A DNA stretch of 32,671 bases, taken from assembly GCA_947624785.1 (NCBI GenBank), contig CANQLV010000021.1, positions 1 to 32,671 of the forward strand, written 5' to 3'. The notes beneath the pieces were generated by a model, which was not told the origin of the DNA, made no database searches, and saw nothing but the letters and a program-made list of their open reading frames with translations. This DNA comes from Akkermansia muciniphila. Lineage in GTDB: Bacteria > Verrucomicrobiota > Verrucomicrobiia > Verrucomicrobiales > Akkermansiaceae. The position numbers and the translations under genes were made by a program. Positions 6,782 through 15,502 of the stretch are shown here, in pieces. Numbering within the stretch: the stretch's first letter is position 1; the number at the start of each line of letters is the position of its first letter.

Positions 6782-8167
6782 TCACGCCTCGCCCGTGCTG
6801 TGGTCCAGGTAGTGCCTGTTTTTCAGCCGGTAGTATTTGAGGAACCTGCGGATGAAGAGCAGGGTGACGATGAAGGAGAGCACGTCCGCCAGCGGGAGGG
6901 AGGCCCAGACGCCGTCCTGGCCCCAGAACCTGGGCAGCACCAGCAGGAACGGCAGCAGGAAGAGCATCTGGCGCGTCAGGGAAAGGAAGATGGCCAGACG
7001 GGCCTTTCCGATGGCCTGGAAGAAGTTTCCGATAATGATCTGGCTGCCGATGAGCGGGAAGGCCAGCACGCAGATGGTGAGGCCGTTGGCCGCCAGGCCG
7101 ATGAGCGCGGCGTCATCCGTGAAGAGTCCGGCAATGCCGCGGGGGAAGAGGACGCAGGCCAGGAAGCCCAGCGTGGTGAAAGACGTCCCAGCCAGAACGC
7201 CGTATTTGAGGGTGAGCAGGACGCGCCCCGGCTTCATGGCCCCGTGGTTGTAGCCGATGATGGGCTGCATGCCCTGCGTGAGGCCGATGACAAGCATGGC
7301 GAACAGGATGAGGATGCGGTTGATGATGCCGTACGCCCCGATGGCCAGGTCCCCCCCGTGGTCCGCAAGCTGCCTGTTGATGGCGATGGTGACCGCACTC
7401 CCGCAGACGTTCACCAGGCACGGCGCCATGCCGATGGACAGGATGCCGGTGACGATGGCCTTGCGCAGCTGCCAGATGCCGCGGCGGAAGTGGACCGTGC
7501 TGGCCGCGTCCGAGAAGTGGAGCAGCACGCGCGCCATGCCGGTGACCTGGGCCAGCAGGGTGGCCACGGCGGCCCCGGTGATGCCCCATTTGAACCAGAA
7601 GATGAAGATGGGAGCCAGGATGATGTTGATTCCCACGGAGAGCAGGGTGGAGCCCATGGCCTTTTTCGGGTAGCCGGTGGCTCTCATCACGTGGTTGAGG
7701 TTGAAGAAGACGTACGTGACGGGCAGGCCCAGCAGGGTGACGAGCATGAAGTCGTATGCGTAGGCGAGGGTTTGCCCGCTGGCGCCGAAGGCGGTCAGGA
7801 TTTCCGTGAGGAATAGCAGCGTGGGAATGGCAAGCACCACGGCGGCGATCAGGCTCATGATGAGGACGTTTCCAAGCGTGCGCTCCGTCCCCTCCTGGTC
7901 CTTCCTTCCCAGCCGGATGGAGCTGATGGCCGCCCCGCCGATGCCCACCAGCGTGCCCAGCGCGAAGGTCAGGTTCATGATGGGGAAGGTGACGGCCAGG
8001 CCGGACAGGGCCAGGGGGCCCACGCCGTGGCCGATGAAGACGCTGTCAATGATGTTGTACAGGGAGTACACCACCATGCCGGCGATGGAGGGCAGGGAGT
8101 ACTGGACCAGCAGACGCCATACGGATGCGTTTTCCAATTCTGCGATGTTGCGTGACTGGGCTGCCAT
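6782..8167 (-). CDS. MATE-family efflux transporter
   Basis: This 461-residue membrane protein has the twelve-helix, two-lobe arrangement of MATE transporters, which export cationic drugs, metabolites or toxic compounds in exchange for Na+ or H+. Landmarks are SLYNIIDSVFIGHGVGPLALSGLAV in the first lobe, with the usual acidic residue of helix 1, and NRILILFAMLVIGLTQGMQPIIGYNHGA at the start of the second lobe. The latter is the NorM/DinF-type signature QGMQPxxGYNxGA, closest to the MepA-like branch. An unusually strong ribosome site, AGGAGGT, lies about seven bases before the ATG and fixes the start. It has its own terminator. Nothing nearby reveals the substrate. Confidence 0.95.
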   Translation of the reverse strand: MAAQSRNIAELENASVWRLLVQYSLPSIAGMVVYSLYNIIDSVFIGHGVGPLALSGLAVTFPIMNLTFALGTLVGIGGAAISSIRLGRKDQEGTERTLGNVLIMSLIAAVVLAIPTLLFLTEILTAFGASGQTLAYAYDFMLVTLLGLPVTYVFFNLNHVMRATGYPKKAMGSTLLSVGINIILAPIFIFWFKWGITGAAVATLLAQVTGMARVLLHFSDAASTVHFRRGIWQLRKAIVTGILSIGMAPCLVNVCGSAVTIAINRQLADHGGDLAIGAYGIINRILILFAMLVIGLTQGMQPIIGYNHGAMKPGRVLLTLKYGVLAGTSFTTLGFLACVLFPRGIAGLFTDDAALIGLAANGLTICVLAFPLIGSQIIIGNFFQAIGKARLAIFLSLTRQMLFLLPFLLVLPRFWGQDGVWASLPLADVLSFIVTLLFIRRFLKYYRLKNRHYLDHSTGEA

Positions 8168-8347
8168 GGACGGACCTCCTTTTCAGACGGGAGGCAAACT
8201 ATAGGAATGCGCGGAGGGGTTGTCAAGCTGTCCACCCGTCCGGGGAGCGGGCATTTTTCCGCCGGAGCGGCCGGAAAGGCCTGTTTTTGATTGACTGGGG
8301 AAGCTTTTGGGGGTTGATTCCTTTCCGCCTTTTTCCAGGAACACGCC

Positions 8348-8794
8348 ATGACTTTTTCCGTTTGCCCTTTCCTGCGCCTTGCCGCCGTCTGCGGAGGCGC
8401 CCTGCTGTGCTCTTCCTGCCTGCCCATGCTCGGTACCGGGCAGATGCTGGCGGGCGGCAGCCTTGCGGACGGCCTGCTGTCCACCTCCCCCCTGGACCTG
8501 GTCTGGAGGGGGGACATCCGGTCCTTTCCCTCCTCCGGGCTGGATACGCCCCGGGGCTTCAGGGTTTCCCCCGCGGATTCCTATTCCCTGCTGATGGAGG
8601 CAAGGCCCGGCATTAGCGGGGAGTGGGCCTGCTACCGCGACCGCAACAATTACTACTGGTCTTTCGTCGCCGGGAAGAAGGAGGATGAAGCCGGGCTTTA
8701 CGCCGTGCGCCACGGGGTAGCCGTGAACGGAACCACCGGGGAAATTGAAGACCGCCCCGCTGTGCAGGCTGCCCACTCTCCCTCCGTCATGTAG
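8348..8794 (+). CDS. Small exported hypothetical protein, probable lipoprotein
   Basis: This 148-residue protein begins with a hydrophobic signal (LRLAAVCGGALLCSSC). Cys24 is the likely lipidated residue, although the -3 position is Cys rather than the usual Leu, so the lipobox is imperfect. A ribosome site (AGGA) lies about eight bases before the ATG. The mature part is short, with many aromatic residues (CYRDRNNYYWSFVAGKKEDEAG), and I recognise no domain. It is followed after about 110 bp by the GH20 gene on the same strand, but that gene has its own promoter candidate, so co-transcription is uncertain. No function can be given. Confidence 0.75.
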   Translation: MTFSVCPFLRLAAVCGGALLCSSCLPMLGTGQMLAGGSLADGLLSTSPLDLVWRGDIRSFPSSGLDTPRGFRVSPADSYSLLMEARPGISGEWACYRDRNNYYWSFVAGKKEDEAGLYAVRHGVAVNGTTGEIEDRPAVQAAHSPSVM

Positions 8795-8865
8795 GAGAGG
8801 GTTCTGGTCTTTTTGCAAAAATCGCTGTAAAAAGCCCGTTTTACGGATAGCTGAACACGATAGGT

Positions 8866-8897
8866 TTGACAGGCAGGGGGTGTTGCAGGCGTATTAT
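8866..8897 (+). promoter_or_regulatory. Promoter candidate for the GH20 gene
   Basis: A consensus TTGACA (8866-8871) is followed by an AT-rich GTATTATTAG (8891-8900) that could supply the -10. The best TATTAT spacing is about 20 bp, longer than ideal. Transcription would start within a few bases of the ATG at 8905, giving a leaderless or very short leader. Confidence 0.4.
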
Positions 8898-8904
8898 TAG
8901 CCGC

Positions 8905-11082
8905 ATGAAGTTCCTTTTACTCTCGTTTGCATGGCTGTGCATGGCGTGTGCTGGTTCGTGGGCGCAGGATACGGCTCCCTCCTTCCCGGCGAACGGAGCC
9001 AATTACAGGCTGTTCCCGGCAGACCAGCCGCCGCTGGTTCCCAAGCCCCAGCAGCTGCGCTGGGACGGCAAGGCCATTCCCGTGCAGTCCGTGCGCATCC
9101 TGGCTCCTTCTCCGTCCAGGACTTCCTATCCGGAGCAGATGAAGTTCATCGTTTCCGAATTGAAATCCTTTTTGGCGGACCACCGCGTGAAAGTGGCTCC
9201 GGACGGGGCGTTCGCCGTCAAGTTCGTGAAAGGGGACGTAAAGGCAGGCACGGAAAATCCCAAGCTGAAGGAGGAGGCCTATTCCCTCCGCGTGGCTCCC
9301 GGCGGCGCGCTCATTACGGCAAAGGACACCAGGGGATTTTATTACGGCATGAAGACGCTGGAGCAGCTTCTCCTGCGCCGCGGCGGGACGACGACCATCG
9401 CCGCGTGCGACATCGTGGACTGGCCGGATTTTGAAATCCGCGGGTTCATGAATGACGTGGGCCGCAATTACATGCCGCTGCCTCTCATCGCGCAGGAGCT
9501 GGATTCCATGGCGCAGCTGAAGCTGAACGTGTACCACTTCCATTTCACGGAGCATCCCGGCTGGCGGCTGGAGTCCAAGATTTATCCGGAGCTGAACGAT
9601 CCCAAGAATTTCACCCGCATGCCGGGCAAGTTTTATACGCAGAAGGAGTTCAAGCAGCTTGTGGAGTACTGCCGCCTGCGCAACATCCTGCTGATTCCGG
9701 AGATGGATATGCCGGGGCACAGCCAGGCGTTCCGGAAGGCGCTCAATGTGAAGATGAGCGATGAGAAGGCCACGAAGGCCCTGGTGGCCCTGATCAAGGA
9801 GATGTGCTCCCTGGTTCCCAAGGAGAAGATGCCCATCATCCACATCGGCACGGACGAGGCCCACGGCAAGGACGAGCAGGTGAACAATGAGATTCTGAAG
9901 GAATACATCAATGCGGTGGAATCCTGCGGGCGCACGCCCATGAGGTGGCACCCCGGCCTGACCCCGAAAGGCTACAACGGCTCCATCCAGCAGTTGTGGT
10001 CCGGCCGCCAGAACCGCGGCGCATGGCCTACCAAGGGGGCGAAGTACGTCGATTCCCTGGAAACCTACCTGAACCATATTGATCCGTTTGAAACGGCCAT
10101 GACCATGTATTTCCGCCGGGCCTGCCCCTTCCAGAATGCGGACGGCCTGGGCATGATGCTGTGCTCCTGGCCTGACCTGGAAATCACGGACCCGCGCAAC
10201 CAGGTTCTCCAGACGCCCGTTTACGCCGGGATGGCGTTCGTTTCCGAACCCTTGTGGAACAACCCCCATGAAAAAGTGCAGGGAGACCCCAACCAGGACG
10301 AGTACATGAAGTATTTCTCCAACCTGCCCGTGCAGGGGGACCCGCTGCTGAAAGGATTTGCGGAGTATGAAAACCGCGTGCTCGCCATCCGGGACCGCTT
10401 CTTCGTGAACAAGGAATTCAATTACGTGCGGCAGGCGAATATTCCCTGGAAGCTGCTGGGGCCCATCCCCAACGGAGGGAAGACGGAAACGGAGTTCGCC
10501 CCGGAGGCGGACAACAAGACCGGGAAGATGAAGGATTCCTACGAGATTGACGGCGTCACCTATGAGTGGTCCAAGGACGCCTACACGGGCGCCACCATCA
10601 TCTTCAAGCATTACTGCGATTTCCCGACCCTGTTCAACGGAGCGAAGATGGGAGCCTATCCCCATAAGAACCACACCTATTACGCGCAGACCTGGATTTA
10701 TTCCCCGAAGGCGCAGACGGTGCCTTTCTGGATCAGCGGCCATACCTGGGCCACGTCCGACTGGCGCAACGGCCCGGCGAGCGTTCCCGGCAAGTGGTTC
10801 CACGCGAATCCCAAGTTCTTCGTGAACGGGCAGGAGATTGCCCCCCCTCAATGGAAGAAGCCGCGCAACGGCGGCGTGCTGGTGGATGAAAACTACCATT
10901 TCCGGGAGCCTTCCATGGTTCCCCTGAAGAAGGGCTGGAACCGCGTGCTGGTGAAGAGCCCCAGCAACAATTCCGCGCGCCGGTGGATGTTCACGTTCGT
11001 TCCGGTGCAGGTGAACCCCAAGACGCCGGGCTGCAACGTGAAGGAGTACCCCGGCCTCAAGTTCGCCGTGGAGCCGAAGTAG
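8905..11082 (+). CDS. Secreted beta-N-acetylhexosaminidase, GH20
   Basis: This 725-residue enzyme should release terminal GlcNAc or GalNAc from host glycans such as mucin O-glycans. The ATG at 8905 is chosen because it opens a signal peptide (MKFLLLSFAWLCMACAGSWAQ); an in-frame ATG at 8866 would add 13 basic residues. A GH20b-type N-terminal domain (about 45-160) includes EAYSLRV and DTRGFYYGMKTLEQLL. The catalytic barrel (about 175-450) contains RGFMNDVGRNYM, YHFHFTEHPGWRLE, IPEMDMPGHSQAF and IHIGTDEAHG with the Asp317-Glu318 pair of substrate-assisted catalysis. A C-terminal region of about 200 residues (WISGHTWATSDW, FFVNGQEIAPP, KKGWNRVLVKSP) looks like a beta-sandwich carbohydrate-binding or galactose-binding-like module. 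A strong terminator follows. Linkage specificity is not readable from the sequence. Confidence 0.95.
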   Translation: MKFLLLSFAWLCMACAGSWAQDTAPSFPANGANYRLFPADQPPLVPKPQQLRWDGKAIPVQSVRILAPSPSRTSYPEQMKFIVSELKSFLADHRVKVAPDGAFAVKFVKGDVKAGTENPKLKEEAYSLRVAPGGALITAKDTRGFYYGMKTLEQLLLRRGGTTTIAACDIVDWPDFEIRGFMNDVGRNYMPLPLIAQELDSMAQLKLNVYHFHFTEHPGWRLESKIYPELNDPKNFTRMPGKFYTQKEFKQLVEYCRLRNILLIPEMDMPGHSQAFRKALNVKMSDEKATKALVALIKEMCSLVPKEKMPIIHIGTDEAHGKDEQVNNEILKEYINAVESCGRTPMRWHPGLTPKGYNGSIQQLWSGRQNRGAWPTKGAKYVDSLETYLNHIDPFETAMTMYFRRACPFQNADGLGMMLCSWPDLEITDPRNQVLQTPVYAGMAFVSEPLWNNPHEKVQGDPNQDEYMKYFSNLPVQGDPLLKGFAEYENRVLAIRDRFFVNKEFNYVRQANIPWKLLGPIPNGGKTETEFAPEADNKTGKMKDSYEIDGVTYEWSKDAYTGATIIFKHYCDFPTLFNGAKMGAYPHKNHTYYAQTWIYSPKAQTVPFWISGHTWATSDWRNGPASVPGKWFHANPKFFVNGQEIAPPQWKKPRNGGVLVDENYHFREPSMVPLKKGWNRVLVKSPSNNSARRWMFTFVPVQVNPKTPGCNVKEYPGLKFAVEPK

Positions 11083-11113
11083 GTGGCCTTTCCATTATTC
11101 CAGGAAAATAACG

Positions 11114-11148
11114 AAGGCATGAGGCGCGTTCCGCTTCATGCCTTTTTT
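11114..11148 (+). terminator. Rho-independent terminator of the GH20 gene
   Basis: A 9-bp outer stem (11114-11122 with 11136-11144) and a 3-bp inner stem are followed by a run of six T residues (11143-11148). It lies about 30 bp after the stop codon. Confidence 0.9.
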
Positions 11149-11186
11149 ATGGCCGGACGGGATTCCGGGGGAAGGAGGGCTGCCCG

Positions 11187-12137
11187 TCAGAGTTTTTTCC
11201 AGGGCAGCGCTTCCAGCATCCCGTCAAAGCCCAGGCCCGTTCCGGCGGGAACGGCCACCTGCGGGTTCATGCCGCCCATCTGGTCAATGAAGAGGTCCGG
11301 CTCAAACAGGAGGTGCGTGCAGAGGCCGCAGAGGGGAATTTCCGTGGGAAGGGCGTTGCGGTAGTAGTCCGCCGCCCGGTAAACGGCCCAGAGCTGCCCC
11401 ACGGGATGGTCCATGACGGTGGTGAAGACGGGGGGTTCGTAAAGATATTCCGGCGTGGCTTCCCGCGCGGGCTTGACGATGCGGATGATGGGCAGGTCCG
11501 AGGAGATGGCCGGCTGGTGCTCCGAGTCCGAGCCCATATCCAGGGCCAGCGGCATGCCGGCGTCCACCAGCCGTTCCCAGCTCTGGACGGAGAAGGGGCA
11601 CGGGTCTTCAATGAAGTCTATCCGGGTTTTCAGATGGTGGGGCAGAGATTTCCAGAATTTCAGGGCGTCGTTTTCATTCAGGCACCCGTTGAAGTCCAGC
11701 CGCCAGCGCCATGAGGGGACCATGGAGGCGAGCATGGTCAGCCGTTCCAGGGCGGCGGCCAGGTTGGGGCTTGCCTTGATTTTTCCGGCTTTGAAGCCTT
11801 TTGACTCCATGATGCGGATGGTGGCGGGGCTGACGCAGGAGGGCAGCGTGGCGTGGCTGGCCGGAATGTGCAGGCCGTCAAACAGGCTGGCGCCCTTCGC
11901 GCGCGCCTCCCCGTCCGTCCGGGCGCATTCCAGGGCGCGGACGCCCAGCGGCAGCGGGCTTTCCTTCCTGAGCGCGTCCAGTTCCTCCTGCAGCGTGGCG
12001 TCCCCCAGCTCCGGCCACGGCTGGATGCAGCCGTACCCGCCTTCATCCGTTTTAATGAGGGCTCCCTTCCTGCATACTTCCGCGGCCCTGGCGTTCAGCG
12101 GACCGCAGGCCGTTAAAGAATATTCATGGTAAAACAC
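11187..12137 (-). CDS. Enolase-superfamily protein, MenC-like (o-succinylbenzoate synthase-like)
   Basis: This 316-residue protein carries the enolase-superfamily catalytic set of the muconate-lactonizing/MenC branch: the KxK pair Lys119 and Lys121 in AGKIKAS, metal ligands Asp148 in RLDFNG, Glu177 in DFIEDP and Asp200 in ALDMG, and the opposite lysine Lys222 in IVKPAR. The length and the short N-terminal cap fit o-succinylbenzoate synthase (menaquinone synthesis) better than muconate cycloisomerase or dipeptide epimerase, but those remain possible because no other men gene is in the window. The start is a GTG at 12137. The gene is divergent from the RmlD-like gene with about 90 bp between their starts. 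Confidence 0.72.
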   Translation of the reverse strand: MFYHEYSLTACGPLNARAAEVCRKGALIKTDEGGYGCIQPWPELGDATLQEELDALRKESPLPLGVRALECARTDGEARAKGASLFDGLHIPASHATLPSCVSPATIRIMESKGFKAGKIKASPNLAAALERLTMLASMVPSWRWRLDFNGCLNENDALKFWKSLPHHLKTRIDFIEDPCPFSVQSWERLVDAGMPLALDMGSDSEHQPAISSDLPIIRIVKPAREATPEYLYEPPVFTTVMDHPVGQLWAVYRAADYYRNALPTEIPLCGLCTHLLFEPDLFIDQMGGMNPQVAVPAGTGLGFDGMLEALPWKKL

Positions 12138-12227
12138 AACTTTAATTCAAACAGCCTTTCAATCTTTTGTCACGATGAAAAAAGGTTTTCATTGGATTTT
12201 GAAGGGGGAATCGCTAAGCTCCGTGTC

Positions 12228-13133
12228 ATGTACAGAACATTGGTGTTCGGAGCGGGCGGGCGTGTGGGGAGCCGCCTGGCGGCGCATCTGGAGGGAGAGG
12301 GCCTGGAGGTGGTGAGATGCGGCCGGGACGCCTGTGATTTAAAGGATTTGAGCGCCTTGAAGCGCGTGCTGCTTTCTTCCGGCGCCACCCATGTGGTGAA
12401 TTGCGCGGCCGTGAGCGGGTTGGAAGCCTGCCTGGACGATCCGGAGGCGGCGCACCGCGTGAACGCCATGGCCCCGGAGATGATGGCCCGCATCTGCCGC
12501 CTGGAGGGCATGCGCTTCATCCATCTGAGCACGGACTACGTGCTGGACGGCAGGAGGCAAGGCTTGAAAACGGAAGCGGAGAAATGCCGCCCCGTGAACG
12601 TGTACGGAGAATCCAAGCTGGAGGCGGAACTCCGCGTGCGGGAGGAAATGCCGGAGGCGCTGGTGGCCCGCGTTTCCTGGGTGTTCGGCAATCCGGAGCG
12701 GCCCTCGTTCCCGGAGATGGTGCTGCGGAAGGCGGTGAAGGGGGAGGCGCTGGCCGCCGTGGCGGACAAATGGTCCATGCCCGCGTGGGTGGAGGATTTG
12801 TGCGGGTGGCTCCGTTTCCTGGCCTATGAAAGCGATGCGTCCGGCGTGCTGCACTTGTGCCAGTCCGGGGAGCCCGTCTCCTGGCACGGTTATGCCGTGA
12901 CCGCGCTGAAATGCGCCGTGAAGCACGGGCTGCTGTCTTCTTTGCCGCCCGTGGCGGAACAAAAGCTCGACGAACAGGCCGGTTTCAGGGATGCTCGGCC
13001 CCGGCATACCGCCATGTCCTCCGAACGGCTCGCTTCCCTGATGGAGCGGCCCGTGAGGGCGTATGAAGAGGCCATCGACCTGGCCGTGGCCCGCTATGCC
13101 TCAGATCCAACCTTCCTCTCCCGCATTTCATGA
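12228..13133 (+). CDS. Extended SDR, dTDP-4-dehydrorhamnose reductase (RmlD)-like
   Basis: The protein is 301 residues from the ATG at 12228. That start places the Rossmann strand at the very N-terminus (MYRTLVFGAGGRVGSRLAAHL, GxxGxxG). In-frame upstream ATGs overlap the divergent gene. The catalytic region follows RmlD: HLSTDYVLDG carries the Ser/Thr-Asp-Tyr step and NVYGESKLEAE the active-site YxxxK. RmlD reduces dTDP-4-keto-rhamnose with NAD(P)H. Other members of the fold act on related sugars or assemble SAM synthetase subunits, and no rml neighbours are present, so the exact substrate is open. Its stop overlaps the next gene's start (ATGA), implying translational coupling to the methyltransferase. 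Confidence 0.82.
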   Translation: MYRTLVFGAGGRVGSRLAAHLEGEGLEVVRCGRDACDLKDLSALKRVLLSSGATHVVNCAAVSGLEACLDDPEAAHRVNAMAPEMMARICRLEGMRFIHLSTDYVLDGRRQGLKTEAEKCRPVNVYGESKLEAELRVREEMPEALVARVSWVFGNPERPSFPEMVLRKAVKGEALAAVADKWSMPAWVEDLCGWLRFLAYESDASGVLHLCQSGEPVSWHGYAVTALKCAVKHGLLSSLPPVAEQKLDEQAGFRDARPRHTAMSSERLASLMERPVRAYEEAIDLAVARYASDPTFLSRIS

Positions 13134-14440
13134 ACGATTTCCGCAATTCCCGTGATTCTAGCGATTCCCGCCCCAGGCCCGCCTACCGGGACCGGCGCTC
13201 CCAGCCGGGCCGCCCGCGCACGGCTCCCAAAAAGAACCTCTTTGTCAACAAGTCCCCGGAGGGCAGTGGACAATGGCTCACGCCGTGGGTGGAGCTGAAA
13301 TACTTCACGTACAATCCGGCCGTGTTCCCCCGCATGCTCGGCTCCGTCAGCGGGGAAATAGCGCCGGGAAGCCTGGTGCACGTCTATGACAAGAACGGGG
13401 AGCTGTTCGGTGCGGGCTTCTGGAACGAGGCCAGCCGCACGCCCCTGCGCGTGGTGTACCACGGGAAGGACGCCTTTTCCGAACGGGACCTGGACGCCGC
13501 CCTGGAACGCGCCGTGAAGCTGCGCCGGGAGATTCTGCGCCTGGATGAAACCACCAACGCTTACCGCGTGCTGCACGGCGATTCCGACGGCCTGGGCGGC
13601 CTGGTGGTGGACCGTTATGCGGACGTGCTGAGCCTGGAGGTGAGCACGCTGGCCGTCTGGCAGAGGCTGGACCGCTGGCTCCCCCTGCTGCACCGCCTGT
13701 GCGGCACGAAGCGCCATGTGGTGCAGGTGGATGAAGGCATTGCGCGCATGGAGGGCATCCGGGCGGAAGACGCCCCGGAATCCCCGGCTCCCGTCAGGCT
13801 GGTGAAGATTGTGGAGAACGGCATCACTTATGAAGTGGACTTCGCCCAGGGGCACAAGACGGGTTTCTTCTGCGACCAGCGGGACAACCGCCTCAAGTTC
13901 GCCTCCCTGGTGAAGGGGGCCGCGGTGCTGGACCTGTGCTGCTACAGCGGCGGCTTTTCCATTGCCGCCAAAATGCTGGGAGGGGCGGCGGAAGTCACGG
14001 GCGTGGACCTGGACGAGAAGGCCATCGCCATGGCGAAGAGGAACGGCAATATCAACCAGCAGCGCATCGACTTCGTGCATGCGGACGCCTTTGTCTACGC
14101 GCGCCAGATGGTGCGCAACGGACGCCTGTTTGACGCCGTGCTGCTGGACCCGCCCAAATTCATCATCGGCAGGGAGGGGTATGAGGAAGGCATCAAGAAG
14201 TACCATGACCTCAACATGCTGGGGTTGCAATGCGTGCGGCCCGGCGGCCTGTTCGTCACCTGTTCCTGTTCCGGGCTGCTTTCCCCCGCGGAGTTTGAGC
14301 ACACCGTCATCAAGGCCGCCCAGCGGCAGGGACGCAAGCTCCAGATTATGGCGATGACCGGCCCCGGCTGGGACCACCCCTTCCTGAGCACCTATCCGGA
14401 GGGCCGCTATCTGAAGGTTCTCTGGGCGATCGCCCTGTAG
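13130..14440 (+). CDS. RlmI-like class I SAM-dependent rRNA methyltransferase with basic N-terminal tail
   Basis: This 436-residue protein follows the RlmI plan. A PUA-like N-terminal domain lies at about 55-115, a linking domain includes DSDGLGGLVVDRYADVLSLE, and the Rossmann methyltransferase domain has motif I VLDLCCYSGGFSI (266-278), GVDLDEKAIAMAK, LLDPPKF (339-345) and TCSCSG (377-382), whose cysteines are expected for m5C transfer in this family. E. coli RlmI methylates a 23S rRNA cytosine. The first roughly 45 residues are arginine- and proline-rich, unlike classical RlmI, and may add RNA binding. It overlaps the RmlD-like gene by four bases. A second family member lies at 19811-20995, so the two probably modify different sites. 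Confidence 0.9.
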   Translation: MNDFRNSRDSSDSRPRPAYRDRRSQPGRPRTAPKKNLFVNKSPEGSGQWLTPWVELKYFTYNPAVFPRMLGSVSGEIAPGSLVHVYDKNGELFGAGFWNEASRTPLRVVYHGKDAFSERDLDAALERAVKLRREILRLDETTNAYRVLHGDSDGLGGLVVDRYADVLSLEVSTLAVWQRLDRWLPLLHRLCGTKRHVVQVDEGIARMEGIRAEDAPESPAPVRLVKIVENGITYEVDFAQGHKTGFFCDQRDNRLKFASLVKGAAVLDLCCYSGGFSIAAKMLGGAAEVTGVDLDEKAIAMAKRNGNINQQRIDFVHADAFVYARQMVRNGRLFDAVLLDPPKFIIGREGYEEGIKKYHDLNMLGLQCVRPGGLFVTCSCSGLLSPAEFEHTVIKAAQRQGRKLQIMAMTGPGWDHPFLSTYPEGRYLKVLWAIAL

Positions 14441-14493
14441 GGAAGGACCGGATATTCAACGTTTCCCCGCTCTTTACGAAAGTAATGAATGGA

Positions 14494-14527
14494 AAAAGCA
14501 CCTGCCGTTTTTATGGCAGGTGCTTTT
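14494..14527. terminator. Bidirectional rho-independent terminator
   Basis: A perfect 13-bp stem (14494-14506 with 14515-14527) begins with A residues and ends in T residues, so it terminates on both strands. It separates the convergent RlmI-like gene and the unknown gene B1. Confidence 0.9.
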
Positions 14528-14560
14528 GAAAGGTTATTCTTCAAACGGGAACAGGTGTTT

Positions 14561-15502
14561 TTATTTCTTTCCCTTCTTTTTAAGAAGCCGGTCATATTCA
14601 ACCCGGTGCCTGCCCTGATAGAGAAAGTCGGTTTTAGCATCCCGTCCGACGGTGCGGTCAATCAGGTTGGGAATGTCTTCCCTGGTGTATCCGGATTGAA
14701 GCAGGAATTCTTCTACCTTGGAATATTGACCGGGAAATTCGGAGACGAGCAATTCCATGAACACTTTTTCCAGATGCTTGACTTCGTCTTCCACCATGAC
14801 GTTTCTTGCTTCAATGAAAGACTCTCCCCACGCCACGTTATTGATAAGAATCTTAAGATCTCTCATGCTGAGTTGTTTGAGTTTTCTCACCTGTTCTTCA
14901 GAGCGTTTCCGGCTTTCCTCTGTTTGGGCAGGCATATCTTTAGGAGCTTTATAGGCTACAATCCTGTAGGGATTCTTCTCTCCGGCATTTTTAAACTGTT
15001 TCAGAATACAGGCGTAATAGGGGAGCAGAAGATTCCGAATGACCGTTTTTTTCAGGGGTGGTTTCATTTTCCCGGAATTTCGGACCAGAGTTATATATTT
15101 TTCCAGATGGCCGCATACCAGGGATTTACGGTTCAGGTCCTCCGCATCGTCCATATCGACATCCGGTTCCGTTTCCCGGTAGGTCTTAAAGGTAAAAATG
15201 GGAGCCAGGGCGGCGAGGTAGCAATGCCAGACTTTTTCCTTTAACTCAACACGGATGTTATCCTGCGTTGTCACTTTAAAAGTGAGGGCATCTTGTTCCA
15301 TCTTCTTGTAAAAGGATTTGAACCGTTTGTCTTTCAGCATGTCGGCAAGTTCCCCGATACCGGGAGAGGGGTGTTTGTACTGCTCAATGCAGTCCGGGCT
15401 TTCCAACTCAGGAGCAGCCAAGGCGGAATTCCAGCCGATTATTGGCAAGACAGAACAAAGGAATAAACGCAGCAGTATTTTCATTAAGGTTTTGGCCATC
15501 AT
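14561..15502 (-). CDS. Unknown exported protein B1 of a duplicated two-gene module
   Basis: This 313-residue protein has a signal-like N-terminus from the ATG at 15502 (KTLMKILLRLFLCSVLPIIGWNSALAAP); an in-frame ATG at 15565 would read 21 residues back into the A1 frame. The mature part is helical and charged. I recognise no catalytic motif. The C-terminus carries the block NLIDRTVGRDAKTDFLYQGR, closely matched by NDLVDRTVGRDSSTEFLYKG in B2 (27262-28143). A second shared segment precedes it (FPGQYSKVEEFLLQSGYTREDI versus FPGKKGEVIKYIRMAGYQEGEI). It follows the broken gene A1 on the same strand in the same order as A2-B2. Base composition is clearly more AT-rich than the flanking genes, suggesting acquisition. 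The function is unknown. Confidence 0.8.
   Translation of the reverse strand: MMAKTLMKILLRLFLCSVLPIIGWNSALAAPELESPDCIEQYKHPSPGIGELADMLKDKRFKSFYKKMEQDALTFKVTTQDNIRVELKEKVWHCYLAALAPIFTFKTYRETEPDVDMDDAEDLNRKSLVCGHLEKYITLVRNSGKMKPPLKKTVIRNLLLPYYACILKQFKNAGEKNPYRIVAYKAPKDMPAQTEESRKRSEEQVRKLKQLSMRDLKILINNVAWGESFIEARNVMVEDEVKHLEKVFMELLVSEFPGQYSKVEEFLLQSGYTREDIPNLIDRTVGRDAKTDFLYQGRHRVEYDRLLKKKGKK

Noticed and set aside
6728..7816. Plus-strand acidic, repeat-like frame opposite the MATE gene
   Set aside because: It mirrors the codon bias of the antisense transporter; the opposite strand has the AGGAGGT site and transporter motifs.
8917..10899. 660-codon minus-strand frame opposite the GH20 gene
   Set aside because: It is antisense to a gene with complete catalytic motifs and has low-complexity composition typical of a GC-rich shadow frame.
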